Part shown: one piece after another, positions 1 through 9,152 of the stretch | How positions within the stretch are numbered: position 1 is the first letter of the stretch | How the letters are laid out: each line of letters starts with the position of its first letter | Source of the DNA: Bog-473 sp963779735 | Lineage (GTDB): Bacteria; Actinomycetota; Acidimicrobiia; Acidimicrobiales; RAAP-2 | Direction of reading: 5' to 3' | Assembly: GCA_963779735.1 (NCBI GenBank) | Contig: CAVZZJ010000013.1 | Span: 46,619-110,618 of the forward strand | DNA length: 64,000 bases | Notes under the pieces: model-generated | What the model was told of the DNA's origin: nothing | The model's database searches: none | What the model saw: the letters and a program-made list of their open reading frames with translations, nothing else | Program-made: the position numbers and the translations under genes

Positions 1-2
1 AC

Positions 3-260
3 TGGGTGGCTCCGCCGGCGCGAGGCAGGCACCTCGCCGGGTGGGGGTTGCGTGGGGTGGTGGCGTTCGCCTTCGAGGTGCTGGCGATCCCCCGACTGCA
101 CCTCTTCATCGAACCCTGGAACGTCGCCTCGCTTCGCACGGCCGTCTTTGCCGGATTCTGCCGAGAGGCACTCCTGCGCGGATGGGAACGGATGGACCAC
201 GAACAGCACGATGTCTACTGCTATGCGCTGCTGCGCCGGGAGTGGCGCCCCCCCGCCTGA
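3..260 (+). CDS. GNAT family N-acetyltransferase, C-terminal part (runs off left edge)
   Basis: This is the last ~85 residues of a RimJ/RimL-type GNAT acetyltransferase, which transfers acetyl from acetyl-CoA to an amine. The visible part carries the family's final signature: a FIEPWN element with the Asn-x-x-Ser of the acceptor site, followed by an AGFCREALLRGW segment and a closing YALLRREW strand. The acetyl-CoA binding loop lies before or at the window edge, so no start can be given; the GTG at position 6 is internal by comparison with the family. The substrate cannot be inferred. The gene ends 14 nt from a convergent VOC gene. Confidence 0.75.
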   Translation, partial: WVAPPARGRHLAGWGLRGVVAFAFEVLAIPRLHLFIEPWNVASLRTAVFAGFCREALLRGWERMDHEQHDVYCYALLRREWRPPA

Positions 261-274
261 CCCGCCGCTGACGG

Positions 275-1054
275 TCAGGTCGGCGGTTCGGACTTGAGGG
301 CCAGGACGTTGAACACCGCACCCACGGGGTCGACGAGCACGGCGAAGCGCCCTGGTTCGATGTCCGTCGGCGCCATCATCACCGACGCGCCGAGCCCTTG
401 CGCCCGATCGGCCGAGGCGTCGGCGTCGGACACCGCGAAGTAGACACCCCAGAAGGGAGGGGCAGCGGCCGGCACCTGGGGCGGCTTCGCCATCATGCCG
501 CCGACGGACCTCCCACCGACCTTCCACTCGGTGTAACCACCGGGGCCCTGTGGCCCCTGCGCCTCGGCCTCCCAGCCGAAGACGGCGCCGTAGAAGGTCG
601 CGGCGCCGGACAGATCGTCGGTCATCAGCTCGCTCCAGCAGTAGGTGCCGGGCTGGTTGACCAGCTGGGCCCCCACGTGCTGGTTCGGCTGCCAGAGACC
701 GATCGCCGCGCCGGCGGGGTCCGCGAAGACCGCCATCCTCCCCGCCTCCATGACGTCCATCGGCGCGACGTACACCGTGCCCCCGTTGGCCTCGACCCTG
801 GCGATCGTCTCGTCGGCACTGTCGACGTTCACGTAGGTGGACCAGTGCGGCGGGGCCGCCGGGTTCATGTTCGGCCCCAGCCCGGCGACGGTCTTCCCCC
901 CGATGTCGCACACCGTGTAGCCACCGGCCTCGGGGGGACCCTCGGGCGTGTTCCAGCCGAAGAGCCCTCGGTAGAACTCCTTGGCCCGGGCAATGTCGGC
1001 ACTCCCCATGTCCACCCATGAGGGGACCCCGTTCTCGTAACGCTCAACCTCCAT
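275..1054 (-). CDS. Two-domain VOC (glyoxalase/bleomycin-resistance fold) protein
   Basis: A 259-residue protein made of two tandem vicinal-oxygen-chelate domains (about 1-125 and 130-259). Each begins with a segment of the type W-x-[DE]-L-x-T-x-D/A-x-x-A-x-x-FY and ends with an F-x-DP-x-GA element (FADPAGAAIGLW; LVDPVGAVFNVL). The internal duplication is typical of the actinobacterial hydroxylase-like VOC group. The ATG at 1054 is chosen because GGAGG lies just upstream; an open frame continues to 1255 but lacks such a site. The substrate is unknown. Members often bind a metal, but ligand residues were not assigned here. Confidence 0.85.
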   Translation of the reverse strand: MEVERYENGVPSWVDMGSADIARAKEFYRGLFGWNTPEGPPEAGGYTVCDIGGKTVAGLGPNMNPAAPPHWSTYVNVDSADETIARVEANGGTVYVAPMDVMEAGRMAVFADPAGAAIGLWQPNQHVGAQLVNQPGTYCWSELMTDDLSGAATFYGAVFGWEAEAQGPQGPGGYTEWKVGGRSVGGMMAKPPQVPAAAPPFWGVYFAVSDADASADRAQGLGASVMMAPTDIEPGRFAVLVDPVGAVFNVLALKSEPPT

Positions 1055-1128
1055 GGCGCATCCTCCAGCTGTTGCCAAGCCGTCCGCTTCGACGGTACCC
1101 GATCCGGCAGACCGCCGACGGGTCGTAC

Positions 1129-1509
1129 CTAGGGGGCGTTGACGAGCGAATGGGCTGCCATGGCGAAGTAGGCCCGCAACTCCTCGGCATCCGCCCCCGG
1201 GAGGTCGTCGGCCTCCACCATCTGGTCGACGGCATGATTCATGTGACGCAGCCACGCGTCGCGTTCCGCCGGACCGATGACGAAGGGCATGTGGCGCATC
1301 CGAAGCCGCGGGTGGCCCCGCTCATCGCTGTACGTCGAAGGACCTCCCCAGTACTGGGTGAGGAAGAGCGCCAGATGGCGACGCGACTCGCGGAGATCGT
1401 CGGGATAGAGCGGACGGAGCAGGGGATCACCGGCGACCCCCTGATAGAAGCGGTCGACCAGGTCGACAAAGAACCGTTCTCCGTCGACCCGGTCGAAGAG
1501 CGCACCCAC
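1129..1509 (-). CDS. glbO: Group II truncated haemoglobin (trHbO type)
   Basis: A 126-residue truncated globin, the usual length for trHbO. It has a helix-B Tyr in VDRFYQGV, LYP at the CD corner, the YWGGP element, HPRLRMRH containing the proximal haem histidine, and the helix-G Trp in RDAWLRHM; all are group II hallmarks. The protein ends AAHSLVN-x-P like its relatives. Group II globins bind O2 and are linked to respiration and peroxide or NO chemistry. The start is GTG at 1509; no ATG is available in frame. It is transcribed away from the tRNA-Gly gene, whose 5' end is 37 nt upstream. Confidence 0.92.
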   Translation of the reverse strand: MGALFDRVDGERFFVDLVDRFYQGVAGDPLLRPLYPDDLRESRRHLALFLTQYWGGPSTYSDERGHPRLRMRHMPFVIGPAERDAWLRHMNHAVDQMVEADDLPGADAEELRAYFAMAAHSLVNAP

Positions 1510-1546
1510 GGGGATGACGGTAGACGTTTAGACTGCGGCCCGATTC

Positions 1547-1617
<71 letters not shown>

Positions 1618-1841
1618 CTCCAGATATGTGCTGGTCAGGGCCGTTCCAGGTGGCCGCTGCGCCCTCCTGCCAGGCCGGAACGGCGCCACCCACCACGAAC
1701 GGATACCTTGGTTGGCTCGGGCGCCCCGAGGCACCGCTCTTGCCAGTGAAGGCGACCTGGGTCTCTTGGCCGCCTGGCGCGGCGACCGTGACGCTGTGAG
1801 TGGTGAATCCGTTGGGGGCAGAGAGAGAAGAGGCCAGCGCC

Positions 1842-2717
1842 ATGGAGTTCCACCTGTTCTTGCCACAGATGCGGTTGTCGCTCGACCGTCTCGTCGCCTC
1901 GGCGCGGGCCGCCGAGGCCGCGGGATTCGGCGGGATGGCCGGCATGGACCATCTCGTCCCTCCGGCGGCCGAGTCCCACCCCATGTACGAGGCGACGGTC
2001 ACCAACACCTGGATCGCTGCCCACACCGAGCGACTCACCGTCTCGTCGCTCGTGCTGTGCGATGCCTTTCGGCATCCCGCCGTCCTCGCCCGCGAGGCGG
2101 TATCGCTCGACCATGCCTCGGGTGGGCGCTACGAGCTCGGCATCGGCTGGGGATCCTGGCCGGGCGACTTCTCCACCTTCGGGGTCGAGCCCGCCGAACC
2201 ACGAGCGAGGGTGCAGCGGCTGCGCGAGACATTGGAGATCCTGCGGGCGCTGTGGGCCGGGGAGACCCTCGACTACGACGGCGAGTTCCACCACCTGCGC
2301 GGCGCGACGCAGGCGCCGGTGCCGCTCACCGCGATCCCGATCCTCATTGGCGGGGCAGGGCCCAAAACGCTGGGCCTCGTGCGCGAGTTCGCCGACTGGT
2401 GGAACGTCCACGTGGGGATTCTGGACAAGCTGGACGAAGCCCGTTCGCAGGTCGGCGACGTCCACGTGTCGATTCAGCAGATGGTGGGCTACGTTGCCGA
2501 GGAGTCCGACCGCGGGCCCGTCACCGAGTCGGCGCTACGCCGTTTCGGTCACTCGCGCCCGGTCATCGGAACCGGTCCGGAGCTCGTAGAGCACTACGGC
2601 CGGCTGGAAGAGCGCGGCATCGAGAGGGTCTACGTCTGGTTCTGCGACTTCGCCCCGCCCGAGACGCTGGCCGCCTTCGGCACCGAGGTCATCGCCCCGC
2701 TGGCCGCACGCCGATGA
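1842..2717 (+). CDS. LLM class (luciferase-like) flavin/F420-dependent oxidoreductase
   Basis: A 291-residue TIM-barrel oxidoreductase of the bacterial luciferase-like superfamily, which uses FMN or F420. Visible signatures are the N-terminal barrel strand FHLFLPQ, RHPAVLAREAVSLDHASGGR (barrel strand and the helix before the cofactor pocket), the ELGIGWGSW loop, and ILIGGAGPKTLGLVREFADWWN, the typical second half with the GG-x-G-P-K turn. The ATG at 1842 is preferred over the GTG at 1800 because it begins exactly at the first barrel strand. The substrate cannot be deduced. It is followed by an esterase 33 nt downstream on the same strand. Confidence 0.85.
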   Translation: MEFHLFLPQMRLSLDRLVASARAAEAAGFGGMAGMDHLVPPAAESHPMYEATVTNTWIAAHTERLTVSSLVLCDAFRHPAVLAREAVSLDHASGGRYELGIGWGSWPGDFSTFGVEPAEPRARVQRLRETLEILRALWAGETLDYDGEFHHLRGATQAPVPLTAIPILIGGAGPKTLGLVREFADWWNVHVGILDKLDEARSQVGDVHVSIQQMVGYVAEESDRGPVTESALRRFGHSRPVIGTGPELVEHYGRLEERGIERVYVWFCDFAPPETLAAFGTEVIAPLAARR

Positions 2718-2750
2718 CGGGCAAACCGGCGGTCCTCCAGCCCCGGCGAG

Positions 2751-3680
2751 GTGTGTGAACTGGCACTTCGGCGCACGGCCTGCCTGGCCGCACTCACGGT
2801 GGCCGGTGCGTTGGCCACGGTGGGGTGCAGCACGCAGTCGACCTCGACCGATGAAGGACGGCTCTCCCCCGGACAGGCGGTGGACGTCACCTACTGCAAC
2901 GGCCAGACCGCCAGGATCACCGAGCCGACGACCAGCGCCCGCTCGCCGGCGGTCATCTATCTCCACGGCGGGTCCTGGATCGGCGGCGACAACACGTCCG
3001 GTGGCTTCATCATCAATTCGATCGGTCCGGCGCTCAACGCCAAGGGGTTCGTGGTGGCGGCGGTCAACTACCGCCTCGGCCCGCAAGCACCGTGGCCGGC
3101 GCAGATCGTCGACGCCAAGTGCGCCGTCCGCTATCTCCGGGCGCACGCCGACACGTTCGACATAGACCCGGCAGAGATCGGGATCTGGGGTCACAGTGCG
3201 GGGGGGCATCTGGCCAGCCTCGTGGGCACGGCCGGACCCTCGGCGGGCTGGAACACCGGCGCCTACCCCGACGAATCGAGCCGGGTGCAGGCCGTGGCCG
3301 ACCTGGCCGGGCCCTCCGACCTCGTCACCCTGGACAACGAAGGCATTCCGGGCACGGTGAAGGCCAATTTCAAGTCTCTTCTCAAAGACGTCCCCGAGAG
3401 CCAGCTGACTGCCGAGCTGGCGGCGGCCAGCCCGGTCACCTACGTGTCCCGCGGAGATCCGCCGTTCCTCATTGTTCACTCCGACGACGACCTCTTCGTC
3501 CCCTTGGCGCAGTCCGAGGAGCTGGCGCAGGCGCTGGAGGGGGCCGACGTGCCCGTGACCTTGGTCGTGGTCCATGGCGGCGGTCACTCGCTGGACCAGC
3601 CGGGCGGTCGACCCGACCCGAAGCAGATCGAAGAGCTCGTCGTGAAGTTCTTCACGACCGAGCTTCGACCAAGAAGCTGA
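2751..3680 (+). CDS. Alpha/beta hydrolase (esterase), probable lipoprotein
   Basis: A 309-residue alpha/beta hydrolase of the BD-FAE/HSL-like esterase type. The N-terminus has a basic, then hydrophobic segment ending in ATVGCS, suggesting an export signal with a lipid-modified Cys near residue 25, although the lipobox is not perfect. Catalytic features are the oxyanion HGGSW (about 73-77), the nucleophile elbow GHSAGG (about 150), an Asp in SDDDLFVP and a His in GGGHS. It is therefore probably an envelope-anchored carboxylesterase or lipase-like enzyme. The GTG start follows the upstream gene closely; a P450 gene is 102 nt downstream. Confidence 0.83.
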   Translation: MCELALRRTACLAALTVAGALATVGCSTQSTSTDEGRLSPGQAVDVTYCNGQTARITEPTTSARSPAVIYLHGGSWIGGDNTSGGFIINSIGPALNAKGFVVAAVNYRLGPQAPWPAQIVDAKCAVRYLRAHADTFDIDPAEIGIWGHSAGGHLASLVGTAGPSAGWNTGAYPDESSRVQAVADLAGPSDLVTLDNEGIPGTVKANFKSLLKDVPESQLTAELAAASPVTYVSRGDPPFLIVHSDDDLFVPLAQSEELAQALEGADVPVTLVVVHGGGHSLDQPGGRPDPKQIEELVVKFFTTELRPRS

Positions 3681-3706
3681 GACCCCGCCCGATAGGCGCG
3701 GTGAGT

Positions 3707-3720
3707 TGAGCGAATGCTCA
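3707..3720. promoter_or_regulatory. Palindrome TGAGC-N4-GCTCA upstream of P450
   Basis: TGAGCGAATGCTCA is a 14-bp dyad with perfect 5-bp arms, centred about 70 bp before the P450 start at 3783. Its geometry (five-base arms, four-base centre) resembles TetR-type operators. No regulator gene is adjacent, so function is only inferred. Confidence 0.4.
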
Positions 3721-3782
3721 GCAGAATCCACGCTCCCCGTGGTAGCTTCTGGCCGAACGCTCGCTGGAAAGGGGGAACCGCC

Positions 3783-5051
3783 GTGACGCTAGACGAGAGC
3801 TTCGAAACGCTGGACTTTCTGACCGACGCGTCGATCCTCACGGACCCACAGTGGTACTACGCGTACCTCCGTCAGTGCCCGGTGCGACACGTGCCGCCGC
3901 ACGGCGTCGCGGCCGTGACGGGGTGTGACGAAGCCGTGAGGGTATGGAGGGACAGCGACACCTACTCGTCGTGCAACTCGACCGGCGGGCCGTTCCCGGG
4001 GCTCCCCGTCGAACCGGGCACCGATGACATCAGCGGCCTGATCGAGCAGTGCCGCAACCTCTACCCGCTCAGCGAGCACATGACGACGTTCGACCCGCCG
4101 CTCCACACGCGTCACCGGGCGTTGCTCATGCGGCTCATGACGCCGAGACGTCTGGTGGAGAGCGAAGACTTCCTATGGGCCCTGGCCGACCGGCTGATCG
4201 ACGGGTTCAACGCCGCTGGCCGGTGCGAGTTCATCGCGGACTACGCCTATCCGTTCGCCCTGCTCAGCGTCGCCAACCTGCTCGGTGTCCCCGAGGACGA
4301 CCACCAGCTCTTCCTCGACCAGCTCCTCGCCTACCAGGCGGGCGAGCTCGGATCTAAGCTGGAGGGCAACCCGTTCGCGTTCATGGACGACCTGTTCGCC
4401 CGCTACGTGCAAGACCGGCGGCAGGATCCGCAGAACGACGTCATGACGAGGCTGGCCCTTGCCACCTACCCGGACGGTTCGTTGCCCGAGGTCATCGACG
4501 TGGTGCGCATCGCGGTCTTCCTGTTCGCCGCCGGTCAGGGGACCACGGCTCACCTCATGGGGATGGCGGTGCAGCACCTGGCCGAACACCCCGAACTCCA
4601 GGAGCGGCTGCGAGAGGACCGCGACCAGGTGCCCGCCTTCGTTGAGGAGACCTTGCGGCTCGAGACGCCGGTCAAGGCGCTCTTCCGGTTGGCACGGCGC
4701 TCCCACGAGCTCGGCGGCGTCCACATCGACGCGGGGACCACCGTGATGGTGATGCCCGGAGCCGCCAACCGTGACGAGCGTCGGTTCGAGAACCCCGACG
4801 AGCTTCGGATCGACCGGCCCAATCTCCGAGAGCACGTGGCCTTTGGCCGCGGCATCCATGCCTGCCCGGGCGGCTCGTTGGCCCGCGCCGAGGCCCGAGT
4901 CAGCCTCAACCGGCTGCTCGACCGGCTCGGTGACATCACGATCTCCGAGGCCCACCACGGGAGCGCCGGCGACCGCCGCTTCGAGTACGTGCCGTCCTTC
5001 CTTCTCCGGGGATTGCAGGAGCTGCATCTCGAGTACACGCCCATCCGCTGA
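3783..5051 (+). CDS. Cytochrome P450
   Basis: A 422-residue soluble bacterial P450 monooxygenase. The I-helix oxygen-activation motif AAGQGTTAH, the K-helix ExxR in EETLRLETP, and the haem loop FGRGIHACPGG with Cys361 as the thiolate ligand are all present. The start is GTG at 3783, preceded at a good distance by AAAGGGGG; an in-frame ATG at 3714 lies inside a palindrome and is unlikely. No ferredoxin or reductase gene adjoins it. It is clearly paralogous to the frameshifted P450 at 37.5 kb (shared SSCN, RRFEY, and the ending LHLE-x-TP). Substrate unknown. Confidence 0.93.
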   Translation: MTLDESFETLDFLTDASILTDPQWYYAYLRQCPVRHVPPHGVAAVTGCDEAVRVWRDSDTYSSCNSTGGPFPGLPVEPGTDDISGLIEQCRNLYPLSEHMTTFDPPLHTRHRALLMRLMTPRRLVESEDFLWALADRLIDGFNAAGRCEFIADYAYPFALLSVANLLGVPEDDHQLFLDQLLAYQAGELGSKLEGNPFAFMDDLFARYVQDRRQDPQNDVMTRLALATYPDGSLPEVIDVVRIAVFLFAAGQGTTAHLMGMAVQHLAEHPELQERLREDRDQVPAFVEETLRLETPVKALFRLARRSHELGGVHIDAGTTVMVMPGAANRDERRFENPDELRIDRPNLREHVAFGRGIHACPGGSLARAEARVSLNRLLDRLGDITISEAHHGSAGDRRFEYVPSFLLRGLQELHLEYTPIR

Positions 5052-5097
5052 CGAAAGGCCGGCGCCGGCCCGGAGGACCCCAGGGGAGACTCGACCA

Positions 5098-6061
5098 ATG
5101 GAGACACGCACGATCGGCTCGTTGAGGGTCAGCGTCGTGGGGCTGGGGTGCAACAACTTCGGCATGCGCCTGGACCAAGAGGAGAGCGGCGCCGTCGTTC
5201 GGGCGGCGCTCGACGCCGGCATCACCTTGTTCGACACCGCCGACGTCTACGGGGGGGCCAAGAGCGAGGCGTACCTCGGCGCCGCCCTCGGCTCCCGGCG
5301 GGACGAGGTGGTGGTGGCCACCAAGTTCGGCGGCCCCTACCAGGGCCACGAGGGTGGGGCGGGCCCGGCCTACGTGCGCCGGGCCCTCGAGGACTCCCTG
5401 CGCCGCCTGGGCACCGACCACGTCGACCTCTACCAGCTGCACACGCCCGACCCCAAGACGCCCATCGCCGACACGCTGGGGGCGCTGGGCGAACTGGTCG
5501 CCGAGGGCAAGGTCCGCGAGCTGGGCTGCTCCAACTTCACCGGGCGGATGCTCGAGGAGGCCGCCGCCGCCGTGGCCGACGGTGCGCCCCGCTTCGTCAG
5601 CGTGCAGAACCAGTACAACCTCTTGCACCGCGAGCCCGAGGACGAGGTCCTGGCCTTCTGCGAGCGCACACAGACCGCCTTCTTGCCCTACTTCCCCTTG
5701 GCCAGCGGTCTCCTCAGCGGCAAGTACCGGGCGGGAAAGAGACCTCCCCGTGGCACCCGACTGTCCTCCCGGTACGAGAGAAGGAGAGCCCACTTCAGCA
5801 GGGGGAGGCTGGCCAAGGTGGCCGCCCTGGACGCCCTGGCCCACCACGAGGGGCACACCGTCTTGGACCTCGCCTTCGGCTGGCTCCTCTCCCACCCCCC
5901 CGTGGCCTCGGTCATCGCCGGGGCGAGCAACGCGACCCAGGTCGCCGCCAACGTGGCCGCGGGCCGATGGAGGCCCGGCCCCGGGATCCTGGCCGAGGTC
6001 GACGCCGTCGCTCCGCGCTCAGCCCGGGCGTGGACGCCGGTACCTGCACCTGCGCCGGTAG
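5098..6061 (+). CDS. Aldo/keto reductase, 3' end uncertain
   Basis: An NAD(P)H-dependent aldo/keto reductase of about 310-320 residues. The catalytic tetrad is visible: Asp and Tyr in FDTADVYGG, Lys in VATKFGG, and His in LYQLHTPD; the NADPH-binding end is VIAGASNATQVAANV. The ATG follows AGGGGAGA. The reading frame has no stop where the family ends (about 6030-6060) and stays open to 6846, antisense to the next gene. Stops in the other two frames sit at 6061 and 6068, so a one-base indel near 6010-6050 is the simplest explanation. The end given here assumes that. Confidence 0.8.
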
Positions 6062-6086
6062 GCCCTGACCGGGCCTCCCCGGGATG

Positions 6087-7238
6087 TCAGGCGTTCGGCT
6101 GGAGCCAGCTGCGATCCAGCTCTGCCACATCGGGACAACCCAGCAAGCTGAGCGTCCTCGTCATCTCGCTCCGAAAGATATCCAGTAGCCGCTCCACTCC
6201 AGGCTCCCCCGCTACGGCCAGGGCGTACAGGTACGGGCGTCCCACCAGCACGGCCCGGGCGCCGATGGCCAACGCCTTGACGACGTCGCCGCCACGCCGT
6301 ACCCCGCCGTCCATGAGCACCTCCAACCGGTCCCCGGCGGCGTCGACGACCTCGGGCAGCACCCGAGCCGTGGCCGGGGCGCCCTCGAGTTGGCGTCCCC
6401 CGTGGTTCGAGACCACGACGGCGTCGGCACCGGCGTCCGCTGCCCGGACGGCGTCGTCCCCCGTGAGCACGCCCTTTACGACAAGGGAGCCGGACCAGCG
6501 ACCGCGCATCCGGGCAATATCGTCCCAGCCGAAGGGCGACGCCAACATGGCGACGGTCGGGAACCCGACCGCGCGACCACCAGCGGCGAGCGCGCCCGTG
6601 CCGGCATCCGTCCGCTGCGTCCGCCTCCGCAGCATCCGCAGGCTCCATCCGGGGCGCGCCACGATCTGCGGCCCGAGGCGCGCGGCCGAGCGCGCGCCCA
6701 ACCGGATCGGACCGCCGACTCCATTTCGCACATCGCGGTCACGCAGGCCCAGCGCCGGGGTGTCGATGGTGACGACGAGTCCCTCGAACCCGGCCGCGGA
6801 CGCCTGTCCCATGAGGTCATCGGCCGCATCTCGCCCGGCGGCGTAGAGCTGGAACCACCGGGGTCCGGGCTCGCGGGACAACGCCGCCGCGGGCGTGCCG
6901 GCGACGGTGCTCAGCACGGACACCGTCCCCGCCTTTCTTGCCGCCCGGGCGGCTCCGAGCGCCCCATCGGGATGCACCATCTCCACCAGCCCACAAGGAG
7001 CCAGCAACACCGGCAGCGACACGGACGCGCCGAGCACCGTGGTGTCGAGCCGGGGGCGGTCCACCTTCGTCCCCATCCGGGGGCGGAAGGCGATCTCCCG
7101 GAAGGCGCGCTCGTTCTCCCCCATGGTGACCTCGTCCTCGGCACCGCCGTCTATGTAGTCGAAGAGCGCCCGTGGTAGGACACGCCGCGCCAGGCGCCGG
7201 GCATCTGCGACGTTGTGAAGCCGGGTCACGGCGGGCAT
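6087..7238 (-). CDS. FMN-dependent alpha-hydroxy-acid oxidase/dehydrogenase
   Basis: A 383-residue member of the glycolate oxidase / L-lactate dehydrogenase (LldD) family. It oxidises a 2-hydroxy acid at FMN. Seen are the N-terminal ARRVLPRALFDYIDGGAEDE segment, the LLAPCG strand, TIDTPALGLRDRD, the active-site SNHGGRQLEGAPAT with catalytic His and Arg, and the FMN-phosphate loop DGGVRRGGDVVKAL...GRP. MftD, a mycofactocin maturase, is a homologue, but no mftA-C genes are nearby, so a metabolic hydroxy-acid role is preferred. The ATG at 7238 starts the conserved domain; the open frame continues upstream without support. Confidence 0.88.
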   Translation of the reverse strand: MPAVTRLHNVADARRLARRVLPRALFDYIDGGAEDEVTMGENERAFREIAFRPRMGTKVDRPRLDTTVLGASVSLPVLLAPCGLVEMVHPDGALGAARAARKAGTVSVLSTVAGTPAAALSREPGPRWFQLYAAGRDAADDLMGQASAAGFEGLVVTIDTPALGLRDRDVRNGVGGPIRLGARSAARLGPQIVARPGWSLRMLRRRTQRTDAGTGALAAGGRAVGFPTVAMLASPFGWDDIARMRGRWSGSLVVKGVLTGDDAVRAADAGADAVVVSNHGGRQLEGAPATARVLPEVVDAAGDRLEVLMDGGVRRGGDVVKALAIGARAVLVGRPYLYALAVAGEPGVERLLDIFRSEMTRTLSLLGCPDVAELDRSWLQPNA

Positions 7239-7312
7239 CGTGTGGGCCACACTACCGATAGGCCAGTCCGGCGCCGTGAGCGGCCGCTCACATCGTGTGC
7301 TGGAATATCGAC

Positions 7313-7957
7313 ATGGCACCCGTCGTGACACTCTCGGCGACGTACGGCGCCTACGGCGACAAGATCGGTCCGGCGACCGCGGAGCGGCTCGGCCTGCCCT
7401 TCTTGGACCGCGCCATTCCGCCTTCCGCCGCCCACGAGCTGGCCCAGTCGACGGACATCTCCGAGAGTCTCGACGAACCTGTTCCCAGCCGTTGGGAGCG
7501 CCTGGCCATGGGGTTCGCCAACGCCGCCATGCCGGTGGGCCCCAGCCACGTGCCCCCGGAGGCGATCCCGACTCCGGAGCGATTTCGTCAAGGGAACGAG
7601 GAGAGGCTCAAGGAATTGGCCGACACCACGGGAGCGGTCATTCTCGGGAGGGCGGGCATGGTGGTGCTCGGCAACCGGCCCGACGTCCTGTGCGTGCGCC
7701 TCGACGGTCCGGTCGAGGCGCGGATCGCCCAAGTCATCGCCCGCGGCGCGGACGAGCAGAACGCCCGCAAGGCTCAACGGGAGGTGGACAGGGCGCGGGA
7801 TGCGTTTGCCCGAGTCTTCTTCAACGTCCGCCAGGACGATCCCCACCTGTACCACGTCATCCTCGACAGCACGGTCTTGTCGGTGGAGGCGTGTGTCGAC
7901 ATCATCGTGCGCGCCGCGCTGGACCGCTTCGGCTCGCTGCCTGGCCTCGGGTACTGA
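7313..7957 (+). CDS. Cytidylate kinase-like family protein
   Basis: A 214-residue protein of the cytidylate-kinase-like family. The N-terminus VVTLSATYGAYGDKIGP takes the place of the P-loop but departs from GxxGxGK[ST], and is followed by AERLGLPFLDRAI. Later segments match the family's core strand GAVILGRAGMVVL and the arginine-rich lid (DEQNARKAQREVDRARDAFAR), plus YHVILDSTVLSVEACVDII. Family members are presumed nucleotide kinases, but the substrate has not been settled for most. It is divergent from the hydroxy-acid oxidase, with 74 nt between start codons. Confidence 0.8.
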   Translation: MAPVVTLSATYGAYGDKIGPATAERLGLPFLDRAIPPSAAHELAQSTDISESLDEPVPSRWERLAMGFANAAMPVGPSHVPPEAIPTPERFRQGNEERLKELADTTGAVILGRAGMVVLGNRPDVLCVRLDGPVEARIAQVIARGADEQNARKAQREVDRARDAFARVFFNVRQDDPHLYHVILDSTVLSVEACVDIIVRAALDRFGSLPGLGY

Positions 7958-8006
7958 GTTCGGTCACCTCGTGACCCGTGTCGGCGTTCGCGCCCGCCGC
8001 TCCCGG

Positions 8007-9026
8007 TTACTCCGGCTCTGCGGATGCATCGGCGTCGTCGGTCGGTTGGTCCGACTGCCACCTCTTCAGCCAGCCTCCCAGCTGCTTCCCCAGATCCTGG
8101 ACGTTGCCTGCCGTCCGGTCGAGGAACCTCGAAAAGCGCTCGCCATAGTGCGCAACGGCCGCCGAGAACTCGGCCGACGGGGGTGGCTCCTGGCCGCGCC
8201 TCGGGTAGTCGCCGCTGCGAATGCGGTCGTACTCGCCCGACTGCACCCATTCGGTGAGTTCCTTGACCCGGCGGGCAGCGAAGGGATGCTGGAGGCTGAG
8301 CTCTGCCCAGAACCGCGTGTGGCGTGAGAAGAGGTCGTCCTCTGCGTCGTACTCGGCGGCCTGCTTGAGAAAGGCCTCGAAGTTCATTCCGGGCACGGCG
8401 CCACCGGCCAGGCGCATCAGCACCCGACACGGGGCCAACGGGTCGCCCATGACGAGCGCCGCCGCACGATCCGACGACAGCTCCGCCGCGCGGGCCCACT
8501 CTAAGAGCGCGTAGTACATGCCGCGGACGGGAAGGCCAAGCAGCAACGAGCGCGGGAGGGCGCCTTCCATGAACTGCTTGAGGAGTAGGAGGGCGGTCGT
8601 GTAGTAGACGTGCTCGGAGAGCACGTGTCCGAGCTCATGGCCCAGCACGGTCTGGGTCTCGTTGGGCGTGTAGGAGCCGATCAATGATGAGTTGACCACG
8701 ACCATCGGTGTCTTGGCGCCGATCGCCATGGCGTTCCCCATCGGGTTGTTGATCATGAAAAGGTCGGGGATCGCGGCCAGGTCGAGGATCGAAGTGCACT
8801 GGACGTAGCCGCTCCACACCTCGGGGACCTGTTCGCTACCCAGCCGCACCGCATTGCTCATGACCATCTGACGCAAGCGGCGCTCATGGCCCAGATCGGT
8901 GAGCCGTTTGATGACCGTGTCGAGAAGCGGGACGGTGTGCAACGCCGACGTGGCCGCCCGGTCGGCGGGGTGCTCATACGCCTTGGCGCTCATCTGCTCG
9001 TAGCGGTACGCCACTTCAATAGCCAT
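8007..9026 (-). CDS. M48 family zinc metalloprotease
   Basis: A 339-residue M48-type protease. The zinc motif HELGH is at residues 130-134 and the third ligand is Glu182 in AELSSDRAA, the usual M48 arrangement. No N-terminal membrane segment is evident; a hydrophobic stretch follows the active site (TALLLLK, LLLGLP). The C-terminal ~60 residues are polar and acidic. AGGAG lies at good distance before the ATG. It differs from the HtpX at 26 kb, which has N-terminal helices. Its target is unknown. Confidence 0.87.
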   Translation of the reverse strand: MAIEVAYRYEQMSAKAYEHPADRAATSALHTVPLLDTVIKRLTDLGHERRLRQMVMSNAVRLGSEQVPEVWSGYVQCTSILDLAAIPDLFMINNPMGNAMAIGAKTPMVVVNSSLIGSYTPNETQTVLGHELGHVLSEHVYYTTALLLLKQFMEGALPRSLLLGLPVRGMYYALLEWARAAELSSDRAAALVMGDPLAPCRVLMRLAGGAVPGMNFEAFLKQAAEYDAEDDLFSRHTRFWAELSLQHPFAARRVKELTEWVQSGEYDRIRSGDYPRRGQEPPPSAEFSAAVAHYGERFSRFLDRTAGNVQDLGKQLGGWLKRWQSDQPTDDADASAEPE

Positions 9027-9152
9027 GGTCGTCTCCTCGTAGGCGTTCTCCTGACACTACGCCGGAAGCGCCGGGCGCCGTACGTGCCCTCGAGCGACGC
9101 GCGCGAGGCTGGCTGCGCCATCATTGACGCTGTCGACGAGAGGAGGGAGGAG

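Noticed and set aside
1628..1840. Open frame on the - strand next to the tRNA with a protein-like stretch (SAPNGFTTHSVTVAAPGG)
   Set aside because: It runs through the tRNA gene and under the N-terminus of the oxidoreductase, has no start with a ribosome site, and matches no family I know.
6087..7238. Mycofactocin maturase MftD
   Set aside because: The sequence family is the same, but no mftA, mftB or mftC gene is nearby, so the general hydroxy-acid oxidase call is safer.
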